DNA from: an uncultured Muribaculaceae bacterium
GTDB taxonomy: Bacteria > Bacteroidota > Bacteroidia > Bacteroidales > Muribaculaceae
Direction: 5' to 3'
DNA length: 59,769 bases
NCBI GenBank assembly: GCA_910577585.1
Contig: CAJTNN010000018.1
Coordinates: 1 to 59,769, forward strand
The notes below the pieces were generated by a model. It was not told where the DNA came from. It did not search any database and saw only the letters and a list, made by a program, of their open reading frames with translations. The translations under genes were made by a program, and so were the position numbers. The first letter of the stretch is position 1, and every line of letters starts with the position of its first letter. Below, piece after piece: positions 51,639 to 59,769 of the stretch.

Positions 51639-54600
51639 TTACAATGGCGTGGCATTCTCCATGAGTTCGAGTATGGAGAGGGCGCTGCTCACATCGCCCA
51701 CGCCGTTGACCACCATCGAGCGCTTCCCCTTCACCTCACGCAGGTTGGTGGCCGTGGGGTTGACCTGCATGTAGGAGAGCACCTTGCCGAATGCCGGGCT
51801 CTGGTAGTAGGCTTTGTTGTCGTCGCCCACGAAGTAGAGATACATCCGGCCATTCTTGAGCGTGAGGCGCTCAATGCCGAGGCGGCGGGCCTTCATGCGC
51901 AGGGGCACGACGCGGATGAGCTCTTCGGTGGTGTGAGGAAGGGGGCCGAAGCGGTCGCGCAGATTCTCGGCGAAGGCTCTCACATCATCGGGGCGCTCCA
52001 TATTATCCAAACGCTGATAGAGCAGAATGCGTTCGCTCTCCTGAGGCACATATTCGGGTGGCAGACGCAATTCGAGGTCGGACTCGATGACACAGTCGGC
52101 CACGAAATCCTGTGCGCCGTCGCGGGTCATGTCATCGAATGAGTCGGCGAATTCTTCGGTGCGCAGTTCGGTGACTGCCTCTTTGAGTATCTTCTGGTAA
52201 GCCTCATATCCGAGGTCGGCTATGAATCCGCTCTGTTCGGCACCGAGGAGGTTGCCGGCGCCGCGTATGTCGAGGTCCTGCATGGCGAGATGTATTCCGG
52301 CTCCGAGGTCGCTGAATGATTCGATGGCCTGCAGGCGGCGCCGCGCCACGGGGGTGAGGGGGAGCCCGGGGGGCACGAGTAGGTAGCAGAATGCCTTGCG
52401 GCTGCAGCGCCCCACGCGACCGCGCAACTGATGGAGCTCGCTAAGGCCGAAGTTGTGGGCGTTGTTGATAATGATGGTGTTGACGTTTGGCATATCTATG
52501 CCATTCTCCACGATGGTGGTCGATAGCAACACATCATAGTCATGTGCGGCGAAGTCTTCGATGGCCTTCTCGAGCTGCTCGGGGGGCATCTGGCCATGGG
52601 CCACGACCACGCGGAGTTTCGGGACGAGGCGCTGCAGGCGGTCCTGAATCTCGTAGAGGTCGTTGATGCGGTTGGAGATGAAGAATACCTGACCGTTGCG
52701 GCTGAGCTCGAAATTGATGGCCTCGCTGACCACATCGTCGTCAAAACCGCTGACGACGGTCTGGATGGGCTGGCGGTTGGCCGGCGGGGTATTGAGCGAA
52801 GAGAGGTCGCGGGCCCCCATGAGCGAGAACTGCAGGGTGCGGGGGATGGGGGTGGCACTCATGGTGAGAGTGTCGACATTGACCTTGAGCTGCTTGAGCT
52901 TCTCTTTGACGGCCACGCCGAATTTCTGCTCCTCATCTACTATCAGCAGACCGAGGTCCTTGAATTTCACGCTCTTGCCGATAAGTTTATGGGTGCCGAT
53001 AAGGATGTCGATGTTGCCGACCTCGAGGTCGGCGAGAATCTGCTTCACCTCTTTGGGTTTGCGGGCGCGTGAGAGGAACTCGACCCTGACGGGGAGGTCC
53101 TTGAGGCGCTCTGAGAAGGTGTGGTAGTGCTGCATGGCGAGCACTGTGGTGGGCACGAGCACAGCCGTCTGCTTCGAGTCGGCGGCGGCCTTGAACGCGG
53201 CGCGCACGGCTATCTCGGTCTTGCCGAAGCCCACGTCGCCGCACACGAGGCGGTCCATCGGGCGGTTAGACTCCATGTCGGCCTTGATTTCGGCTGTGGC
53301 GCGGAGCTGGTCGGGGGTATCTTCGTAGATGAATGATGCCTCGAGCTCGCGCTGCATGTATGAGTCGGGCGAGTAGGCGAATCCCTCCTCTTTGCGGCGT
53401 GCGGCGTAGAGCTTTATCAGGTCGCGCGCCATATCCTTCATCTTCTGCTTGGTGCGCTCTTTGATGCGCTGCCAGGCGCCGGTGCCGAGTTTCGATATCT
53501 TGGGGGGTATACCCTCTTTGCCGCGGTATTTCGAGAGCTTATGCAGGGCGTGGATGCTGACCAGTATGATGTCGTCGTTCTGATAGAGGAGTTTTATCAT
53601 CTCCTGGGGTCGGCCGTTGACATCGGTCTTGATGAGGCCCCCGAAGCGTCCTATGCCGTGGTCGACGTGGACTATGTAGTCGCCTACCTCTATCTGGTTG
53701 AGTTCCTTGAGGCTGAGGGCGAGTTTGCCGCTGCGGGCGCGGTCGGAGCGCAGGGAGTATTTGTGGAAGCGGTCGAAAATCTGATGGTCGGTAAAGAAGC
53801 AGAGGCGCTGCTGCGAGTCGGCGAATCCTTCGTGGATGGTGCGGCTGACGGGGGTGAAGTCGATCTTGTCGCCGCGCTCGCTGAAGATGTCGCGCAGGCG
53901 TTCGTTCTGAAATTCGGAGTCGGAGAGTATGAAGAGACGGTAGCCCTCGTCGAGCAGGCGGGTGAATGATTCGGCTATGAGATTGAAGTTCTTGTGATAG
54001 AGGCTCTGAGGGGTGCAGCCATAGTCAATCTCGCGCACCATCGCCGGGTCGGGGAGAGCGGCCATGGGGACACCGCCGAAGCTGTAGTCAACGGTTTTCG
54101 CCCCCTGCATCGTCTGGCTGAAGGCCTCGAAATCCACCACTTTATCCATCGCTGCGGCATCACCCTCGCTGGCGATGAGGGCCGACTCCGAGAAGGTGTC
54201 GGAGGTAATGGCGCGCACGCGGTCGAGGCAGAGCGAGGAGGATTGGCAAATCACCACAATCTCATCCTTGCCCGAGGCGTTGGCGCGCTTGGGCAGCAGG
54301 CGGAGCATGAATTCGGGCAGCGATATGCCGTCGGGGGTGTCGGCGGCGCTGACGGGTATCAGGCTCACCGAGTCGACACGCTCCATCGAGAGCTGGGTCT
54401 CGACATTGAATACGCGTATCGAGTCGAGTTCGTCGTCAAAGAAGTCGAAGCGGTAGGGATATTCGTTTGAGAATGAGAACACATCGAGAATCGAGCCGCG
54501 TCGGGCAAATTGTCCGGGTTCATAGACATAGTCTACCTCGCGGAATCCCATCTCGCGCAGCCGGACGAGCAGATCTTTCATCTCGTAGGGCTTGCCGCTG

Positions 54601-55040
54601 CGCAGGGTCATTGTAGTCTGGCTGAGGGTGTCGGGGAGGGGCACCTTCTCGGCCAGGGCCTCGGGGGAGGTGACTACCCATCGCAGCTTGCCGCCGGCGC
54701 TGAGGGCGTCGAGGGTCTCGGTGCGCAGAATCTGGGCGGGGGCATCAGGCTGGCCATATTTGATATGCCGCTTGTAGCCGCTGGGGAAGATGGCCACCTC
54801 GGCGTCGCTGCCGCATATCTGGCAGAGGTCGTGGTATAGATATCCGGCGGCATCGGGGTCGTTGGCCACGAGCAGATAGGGGAGACGCCGGGCGGGGAGT
54901 GCGGCGAAGAGCATCGCCGGTGCCGAACCGGCAAGTCCGCGCAAGAGGAGGCGGCGCACCGATTTGTCGGTGAGCAGCCCTCTCAGCTCCTCCATGCGGG
55001 CGGGGGTGGCGAATAGATTGTCGACCTGGTCGAGTGTCAT
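51639..55040 (-). CDS. mfd: Transcription-repair coupling factor Mfd
   Basis: Mfd removes RNA polymerase stalled at DNA lesions and recruits UvrAB. The 1133-aa protein has the UvrB-like N-terminal region and the RNAP-interaction domain (YIVHVDHGIGRFGGLI). The RecG-like translocase motor follows, with the Walker A loop GDVGFGKTE near residue 602 and the DEEQ box (LLIVDEEQKFG). The TRG region and a C-terminal TRCF domain are also present. Length is family-typical. uvrC lies about 30 kb away in the same window. Confidence 0.97.
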   Translation of the reverse strand: MTLDQVDNLFATPARMEELRGLLTDKSVRRLLLRGLAGSAPAMLFAALPARRLPYLLVANDPDAAGYLYHDLCQICGSDAEVAIFPSGYKRHIKYGQPDAPAQILRTETLDALSAGGKLRWVVTSPEALAEKVPLPDTLSQTTMTLRSGKPYEMKDLLVRLREMGFREVDYVYEPGQFARRGSILDVFSFSNEYPYRFDFFDDELDSIRVFNVETQLSMERVDSVSLIPVSAADTPDGISLPEFMLRLLPKRANASGKDEIVVICQSSSLCLDRVRAITSDTFSESALIASEGDAAAMDKVVDFEAFSQTMQGAKTVDYSFGGVPMAALPDPAMVREIDYGCTPQSLYHKNFNLIAESFTRLLDEGYRLFILSDSEFQNERLRDIFSERGDKIDFTPVSRTIHEGFADSQQRLCFFTDHQIFDRFHKYSLRSDRARSGKLALSLKELNQIEVGDYIVHVDHGIGRFGGLIKTDVNGRPQEMIKLLYQNDDIILVSIHALHKLSKYRGKEGIPPKISKLGTGAWQRIKERTKQKMKDMARDLIKLYAARRKEEGFAYSPDSYMQRELEASFIYEDTPDQLRATAEIKADMESNRPMDRLVCGDVGFGKTEIAVRAAFKAAADSKQTAVLVPTTVLAMQHYHTFSERLKDLPVRVEFLSRARKPKEVKQILADLEVGNIDILIGTHKLIGKSVKFKDLGLLIVDEEQKFGVAVKEKLKQLKVNVDTLTMSATPIPRTLQFSLMGARDLSSLNTPPANRQPIQTVVSGFDDDVVSEAINFELSRNGQVFFISNRINDLYEIQDRLQRLVPKLRVVVAHGQMPPEQLEKAIEDFAAHDYDVLLSTTIVENGIDMPNVNTIIINNAHNFGLSELHQLRGRVGRCSRKAFCYLLVPPGLPLTPVARRRLQAIESFSDLGAGIHLAMQDLDIRGAGNLLGAEQSGFIADLGYEAYQKILKEAVTELRTEEFADSFDDMTRDGAQDFVADCVIESDLELRLPPEYVPQESERILLYQRLDNMERPDDVRAFAENLRDRFGPLPHTTEELIRVVPLRMKARRLGIERLTLKNGRMYLYFVGDDNKAYYQSPAFGKVLSYMQVNPTATNLREVKGKRSMVVNGVGDVSSALSILELMENATPL

Positions 55041-55069
55041 TTCTTTATTGCGTATGCTTGCATGAGAGT

Positions 55070-55102
55070 CCGGGAAGAGCGGCAGCGAGCCGCTCCTCCC
55101 GG
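55070..55102 (-). terminator. GC-rich hairpin between the S41 protease and mfd
   Basis: A 14-bp stem with one mismatch (55070-55083 with 55089-55102) and a 5-base loop lies 22 bases past the protease stop and 29 bases before mfd. No U-tract follows, so it may be an attenuator or processing site rather than a full terminator. Confidence 0.5.
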
Positions 55103-55124
55103 AGTGATTATTCTGTGGTGGAGA

Positions 55125-56852
55125 TTATTTTGTCTTGGTCTCAGCCTCCTGACGGAGCATCTTCTGATAGAGGCCGGGGGTGGCGAAGATCTCTTCGGCC
55201 TTGGCGAGGGCTTTGTCGCTTACGAGTTCGCGGCGTGTGCGCCCTGAGCCGGGCTCATAGCGGGCGGCGATCTCTTCGGTGAGGTATTCCTCAATCATGG
55301 GACGCTTGGTGTAGAGGTCGCTCTTGAGGTCATGGTCAAGGCTGCGCTCGAGTGAGTCGATGGCAGCGGTGATTTCGGGGGTGAGATACCCTTCGGCCTT
55401 GGCTGTCGAGCGGAGGTCGCCGAGGATGTTGTTGCAGAGTTTGTCGTATTTGAATTTCGTGGCGTCGATGCCGTCGGCAAATTCGGCGAAGTCGGCGTCG
55501 GTGAGGCTGAAGGTGGTGACTGACTCGGGGGCGGGATGTGTGGCGGCGTAGCGGTTGGCGTAGTCAAAGAGATGGTTGCCGACCATGAGGCCATACATCA
55601 GGGGGGTCATCTCGCCCCAGTCGATTATGCTGTCGGGGGTGAGTCCGCCGCCGTCGCGCACCTCGCGGCCGGCGCGGGTGTGATAGACGTTGGTGAGGCT
55701 GTCGGGGGTGCGGGCCACACTGCCGTCGGGATTGCGGTGGGAGTAGTCGAGGGCCTGGATGAGGCGTCCGGAGGGGATGTAGTATTTTGCCTGTGTCACC
55801 TTCAGGAGGGCATTATAGGGGAGCATGCGGGTCCCCTGGACCAATCCCTTGCCGAAGCTGCGCGAGCCTATCAGGACGGCTCTGTCGAGATCCTGGAGGG
55901 CTCCGGCGGTGATTTCCGCGGCCGAGGCTGAGCCGCCGTCGATGAGCACGGCCATCGGCATGTCGGGCATCACGGGGTTCTGCTGGGTCTTGTAGACCTT
56001 CTCGCTGTCGGCATCCTTGCCGCGGGTGCGGAGCACTTCAGTGCCTTTGGGCAGGAAGTAGCTGAGGATGCGCACGGCGCTCTCCACGAGTCCGCCGCCG
56101 TTGCCGCGCAAGTCGAGCACGAGGTATTTCACATCGGGGTTGGCCTTGAATTCCTCGAGGGCCTTGAGCACATCGGCTGCGGATGACTCCACAAACTGCG
56201 TGAGGCGGATATAGCCGGTATGGCCGTTGACGACGCCATACCATGGCAGGCTCGGCTCGGCCACCTTCTCGCGGGTGATGGTGAAGGTGCGCAGGGAGTC
56301 GGCTCCTACATAGGGACGGCTTACGGTGACGGTGACCTCAGTGCCGGGTTGCCCTTTGAGATGCTTCGAGGTGAGGTCGGAGGTCATGGTAGTGACGTCG
56401 ATACTGTCTACCCGCAGCAGGCGATCGCCGGGGAGCAGGCCGGCTTTCATGGCCGGCGAACCTACGAGCGGCTCTGAGATATACGTCCCGCCGTCGCGGC
56501 TCATGATGATTGAGCCGATGCCGCCGTAGGCGCCGGTGGTGAGGCGGGCAAGGTTCTCTTTGTCGTCGTATGAGTAGTATTCGGTGTAGGGGTCGACGGT
56601 GGCGAGCATGCCGCGTATGGCGGCTTTGAAGGCTTCGTCGGGGCGGATGGAGTCGACATAGTTCTCCTCAAGCTCCTGGGCGAGGGCATTGAAGATGGCG
56701 ATGTTGCGCTGGAAGGCCTCGTCGTGGCTTATGGCGGGGGTGTCGCCACTCTTCTTCTGGGCCACACCTGTGAATGCTCCCCCCAGCAGCAGGGCGAGCA
56801 TCGATATCGTAGCGACGGGGATGAGGCGACGCCGTGGATTCTGTTTCTTCAT
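55125..56852 (-). CDS. S41 C-terminal processing protease with PDZ domain
   Basis: This 575-aa protein has an N-terminal hydrophobic signal or anchor (IPVATISMLALLLGGAFTGVA), a PDZ domain (about 110-195, GIGSIIMSRDGGTYISEPLVGSPA) and the S41 peptidase core. Likely catalytic Ser310 lies in GGSASAAE and Lys335 in SFGKG, the Ser/Lys dyad of CtpA/Tsp. A C-terminal helical extension of about 170 residues is present, as in other Bacteroidetes homologues. It works in the periplasm on tail-exposed or misfolded proteins. It lies between nadB and mfd. Confidence 0.93.
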   Translation of the reverse strand: MKKQNPRRRLIPVATISMLALLLGGAFTGVAQKKSGDTPAISHDEAFQRNIAIFNALAQELEENYVDSIRPDEAFKAAIRGMLATVDPYTEYYSYDDKENLARLTTGAYGGIGSIIMSRDGGTYISEPLVGSPAMKAGLLPGDRLLRVDSIDVTTMTSDLTSKHLKGQPGTEVTVTVSRPYVGADSLRTFTITREKVAEPSLPWYGVVNGHTGYIRLTQFVESSAADVLKALEEFKANPDVKYLVLDLRGNGGGLVESAVRILSYFLPKGTEVLRTRGKDADSEKVYKTQQNPVMPDMPMAVLIDGGSASAAEITAGALQDLDRAVLIGSRSFGKGLVQGTRMLPYNALLKVTQAKYYIPSGRLIQALDYSHRNPDGSVARTPDSLTNVYHTRAGREVRDGGGLTPDSIIDWGEMTPLMYGLMVGNHLFDYANRYAATHPAPESVTTFSLTDADFAEFADGIDATKFKYDKLCNNILGDLRSTAKAEGYLTPEITAAIDSLERSLDHDLKSDLYTKRPMIEEYLTEEIAARYEPGSGRTRRELVSDKALAKAEEIFATPGLYQKMLRQEAETKTK

Positions 56853-56958
56853 AGGGGTTGTTTACGGATGTTGATGTGTTGGTGGGCGCCGGCGATAGTG
56901 ATTGCCGGCGTCGCGTGGCAGAGGCGGCGTGGCCTCACCCTCTCCCCCCCGGGCGCGG

Positions 56959-58524
56959 TCAGGCGTGGGGGTAGTCGACGGTGTAGTGCAGGCCGCGGCT
57001 CTCTTTGCGCTCCATGGCCTGGCGCATGATGAGGTAGGCCACGTTGATCATGTTGCGCAGCTCGCAGAGCTCGCGGGTGGGCTTGGAGACTTTGAATAGT
57101 TTCTCGGTCTCTTCGTAGAGGATGTCGAGGCGGTTCCAGGCGCGGTGCAGGCGCAGGTCGGAGCGCACGATGCCCACATAGTAGCCCATTATCTGGTTGA
57201 CCTCCTTGGCCGACTGGGTGATGAGCACCATCTCTTCGGGATGGGCGGTCCCTTCGTCATTCCAGTCGGGCACATCGGTGCGGAATTCATATCCTTTGAT
57301 TGCCTCGGCCGAGTGGCGGGCGGCTGCGTCGGCATATACCACTGCCTCGATGAGCGAGTTGGAGGCGAGGCGGTTGCCGCCGTGCAGGCCTGTGCATGAA
57401 CATTCGCCGATGGCGTAGAGGCGGCCGATGGATGACTCGCCGTTGGCATCTACCTTTATGCCGCCGCAGAGGTAGTGCGCTGCCGGGGCCACGGGGATCA
57501 TATCCTTGGTGATATCGATGCCGAGCGAGAGGCATTTCTCGTAGATGTTGGGGAAGTGGCGGCGGGTCTCTTCGGGGTCTTTGTGGGTGACGTCGAGATA
57601 GACGTGGTCGGTGCCGTGCAGCTTCATCTCTGAGTCGATGGCGCGGGCCACGATGTCGCGCGGTGCGAGCGAGAGGCGGGGGTCATACTTCTGCATAAAC
57701 TCCGAGCCGTCGAGATTGCGCAGCACGGCGCCGTAGCCGCGCATGGCCTCGGTGATGAGGAATGAGGGGCGGTCGCCGGGATGATAGAGGGCAGTGGGGT
57801 GGAACTGTATGAATTCCATGTCGCTGACTGTCCCTTTGGCTCGATATGTCATGGCGATGCCGTCGCCGGTGGCTATCAGGGGGTTGGTGGTGGTGGTGTA
57901 GACTGCGCCTACGCCGCCTGTGGCCATCACTGTGGCACGGGCCAGGAAGGTCTCTACGCGGCCGGTGGTCTCATCGAGCACGTAGGCTCCGTAGCAGGTG
58001 ATATCGGGGGTGCGGCGGGTGACTATCTTGCCGAGGTGATGCTGAGTGATGATCTCCACGGCGAAGTGATGCTCGAAGACCTCGATGTTGGGGTGGCGCT
58101 TCACCTGCTCTACCAGGCTGAGCTGAATCTCGGCGCCGGTGTTGTCGGCGTGGTGAAGGATGCGGAATTCCGAGTGGCCACCCTCGCGGTGCAGGTCGTA
58201 GGTGCCGTCGGCCTTGCGGTCGAAGTCTACACCCTGTCCCACGAGGAAGTCAATCCCTTCGGGGGCATGGCGCACCACCTTGGCCACTGCCTCCGGATCC
58301 GAGAGCCAGTCGCCGGCCACCATCGTGTCGTGGATATGTTTGTCGAAGTCGTCGACTTCAAGATTCGTCACACTCGCCACTCCACCCTGGGCCAGATAGG
58401 TGTTGGCCTCTTCGAGAGTGGTCTTGCATATAAGGGCCACACGTGAGTGGGCGGCCACTTTGAGCGCGAAACTCATTCCGGCTATGCCGGAGCCTATTAC
58501 GAGATAATCAAATTTGTAGGCCAT
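56959..58524 (-). CDS. nadB: L-aspartate oxidase
   Basis: NadB oxidises L-aspartate to iminoaspartate, the first step of de novo NAD synthesis. The 521-aa flavoprotein has the FAD motif GSGIAGMSFALK (11-22), YLAQGGVASV, and a capping domain (REGGHSEFRILHH). HPTALYHPG, CGGIKVDANGES and GLHGGNRLASNSLIEA follow. The C-terminal helical domain is complete. nadA and nadC are not in the window. A candidate promoter box lies at 58616-58623. Confidence 0.96.
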   Translation of the reverse strand: MAYKFDYLVIGSGIAGMSFALKVAAHSRVALICKTTLEEANTYLAQGGVASVTNLEVDDFDKHIHDTMVAGDWLSDPEAVAKVVRHAPEGIDFLVGQGVDFDRKADGTYDLHREGGHSEFRILHHADNTGAEIQLSLVEQVKRHPNIEVFEHHFAVEIITQHHLGKIVTRRTPDITCYGAYVLDETTGRVETFLARATVMATGGVGAVYTTTTNPLIATGDGIAMTYRAKGTVSDMEFIQFHPTALYHPGDRPSFLITEAMRGYGAVLRNLDGSEFMQKYDPRLSLAPRDIVARAIDSEMKLHGTDHVYLDVTHKDPEETRRHFPNIYEKCLSLGIDITKDMIPVAPAAHYLCGGIKVDANGESSIGRLYAIGECSCTGLHGGNRLASNSLIEAVVYADAAARHSAEAIKGYEFRTDVPDWNDEGTAHPEEMVLITQSAKEVNQIMGYYVGIVRSDLRLHRAWNRLDILYEETEKLFKVSKPTRELCELRNMINVAYLIMRQAMERKESRGLHYTVDYPHA

Positions 58525-58615
58525 GTCTTTGTTAATATAAGCCAGATTTCCCGACAGCTCACATCCGCTGGCTCTCCCTGAGAGCTGATGATGCGTCCTG
58601 CCGGGTATCAGTCTA

Positions 58616-58649
58616 CAAATTTAGTAATTTTTTTCTATTCACTGTCAAT
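58616..58649 (-). promoter_or_regulatory. Candidate nadB promoter
   Basis: On the minus strand TAAATTTG (58623-58616) is an exact -7 box. The best -33 match is ATTG (58649-58646) at a 22-base spacing, which is longer than at the other promoters here. Confidence 0.45.
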
Positions 58650-58678
58650 CAGCTGCCACTTATTTGTGGCCGAACCCC

Positions 58679-59062
58679 TCAGCCGAGGATGTGGGGTATG
58701 TCGGCAGCGGCCGGTTTGACGTTGGCATAGGGGGCGTCGGAGTTGAGATTCTTGTTGGCTTCCATCTCTTTAACCTCGCGGGCCAGAACCTCCTTGATCG
58801 AGGTGATGGCGGCTGAGTCGAGCTCAGGATATGAGGCGTAGCGGGCCACATGCGAGGCTGCGATCTCATCCACGCGCGGAGTGGTGAAGTAGGCAAAAGT
58901 CTCATCGGGGAATTTCTGGCGCAGGAATGAGTTGAGTTCCGACTCAATCTTGGTGAGCTCTGACTCCTTGCCCACCGAACCGTCGCGCAGCACATACTTA
59001 TCAGAATTGCCGAAGCTTACGAGATATACTTTCTCTTTCTTATCAGTGTTTTCCATAGACAT
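58679..59062 (-). CDS. Small conserved-type protein of unknown function
   Basis: This 127-aa charged cytoplasmic protein starts MSMENTDKKEKVYLVSFGNSDKYVL (or two codons later at MENTD). A short beta strand is followed by mainly helical segments with many Glu and Lys (ESELTKIESELNSFLRQKF, IKEVLAREVKEMEANKN). No signal, membrane segment or catalytic motif is visible. The open frame extends to 59230 but that part is Cys-rich and unlikely. The gene is divergent from the next small gene, which also begins MENTD. Confidence 0.7.
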   Translation of the reverse strand: MSMENTDKKEKVYLVSFGNSDKYVLRDGSVGKESELTKIESELNSFLRQKFPDETFAYFTTPRVDEIAASHVARYASYPELDSAAITSIKEVLAREVKEMEANKNLNSDAPYANVKPAAADIPHILG

Positions 59063-59292
59063 CTTTTTTAAATCCCGGGCCAGCCGGCCCGCGGAGTGAT
59101 TGTATTTACGTGAATTATCAGTAGTTAAACGCCCCGACACCCGATATTGTTCATCAGCCTCCCCGGAGCATGCGCCACAGCCCCCGGCGGCGAAGCAGCG
59201 CGCGGCTCCGCAGCGCCCCAGCTGAACCAAACCCCCTCTCCGCGCGTATAAACATTAATCAATCAATAAAAAAAGCATAAACACGCACCATT

Positions 59293-59727
59293 ATGGAAAA
59301 CACAGATCTATTAGGAAAAGCCCGCCAGGACCTTCTCGACGACATGAAGGAACGCTCTATCGGAGCCATCATCTGGGACAACGCCTCAGCCGGATTCCAG
59401 TTCATACCCGAAATCAACCTCGCCACCGACCCCGAGCAGCAGCCCGACGTGAGCCGCATCATGGGGCTATACCGCTACCAGGGCACCCTCTATCTGATTG
59501 AGGAGGAGAAAGCCCACGTAGACTTCAACGACTACTACGACGAAGACACCGAAGTGAAGCCCACCGTAGTGACCCTCACCGAAGCCATAGCCCGCAAGAC
59601 CCTTGGCGACCCCACCACCGAGCCCGGCTTCACCACCGCCGGCACCCTCGAAGAGTGGCTGACCATAGCCGACGACTACTTCGAAGCCCTCAACGAAGCC
59701 CGCGAAGAATCCCCCGCCAACCCCTGA
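59293..59727 (+). CDS. Small acidic protein of unknown function
   Basis: This 144-aa very acidic protein begins MENTDLLGKARQDLLDDMKERSIG. It combines an N-terminal helix, a beta-rich middle (IMGLYRYQGTLYLIEEEKAHVDFNDYY) and a helical end (LEEWLTIADDYFEALNEARE). No family is recognised. The coding strand is strongly C-rich. It lies 230 bases from the divergent small gene, and that gap shows an AT-rich stretch before the start codon but no TAnnTTTG box. Confidence 0.75.
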   Translation: MENTDLLGKARQDLLDDMKERSIGAIIWDNASAGFQFIPEINLATDPEQQPDVSRIMGLYRYQGTLYLIEEEKAHVDFNDYYDEDTEVKPTVVTLTEAIARKTLGDPTTEPGFTTAGTLEEWLTIADDYFEALNEAREESPANP

Positions 59728-59769
59728 CCCCGCGGCCAGCCCCCCGCCAGCCCCAAAGCCGTGTGAGGG

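Overview
This window looks like a chromosomal segment of a Bacteroidales bacterium with fairly high GC, plausibly of the Muribaculaceae type; the family-level guess rests on recall of gene order and protein style, not on a search. Three things support it. Promoters follow the Bacteroides -33 TTTG / -7 TAnnTTTG pattern. There are fimbrillin-like lipoproteins, a fused KorA and an RNase HI of the viroplasmin type. Proteins such as YbeY carry Bacteroidetes-style motif variants.

Left part (1-7.2 kb): tRNA-Gln, a WYL regulator with a Rossmann-like partner, the fatty-acid genes fabF and acpP, and the 2-oxoacid:ferredoxin oxidoreductase pair korA-korB. From 7.2 to 11.4 kb lies an accessory surface operon: a fimbrillin-like lipoprotein with a FISUMP-like C-terminus, a second lipoprotein ending in an HExxHxxGxxH zinc-protease motif, and a small secreted protein. 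From 11.5 to 15 kb: a lipoprotein, deoC, ruvC, a DUF4286-like gene, tRNA-Thr and several copies of a short intergenic repeat (core GAAGTTGTTTAAAC).

Middle part: a secreted (alpha/alpha)6 glycosidase, rnr, uvrC, apt, mnmG and ybeY, all on the minus strand. Two ParB-binding parS sites (one perfect, one with a single mismatch) flank apt, which suggests that the window lies in the origin-proximal segregation region. An 860-base AT-rich gap precedes the division and cell-wall (dcw) cluster on the plus strand: rsmH-ftsL-ftsI-murE-mraY-murD-ftsW-murG-murC-ftsQ-ftsA-ftsZ. No mraZ is visible at its head. The cluster carries out lipid II synthesis and septum assembly and is tightly packed, with ATGA overlaps at murC-ftsQ-ftsA.

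Right part: a THUMP RNA methyltransferase with a long KSDFK-repeat tail, a membrane protein, pdxB, rnhA, queG, then an AT-richer outer-membrane beta-barrel gene broken by a one-base frameshift. A minus-strand series follows: nadB, an S41 protease, mfd and a MINPP-type inositol-polyphosphate phosphatase. The window ends with two divergent small unknown proteins that both begin MENTD.

The points most worth a second look are the parS cluster, the fimbrillin/metzincin lipoprotein operon, the RNA methyltransferase tail, the short repeat family, the missing mraZ, and a strand-composition flip inside queG.
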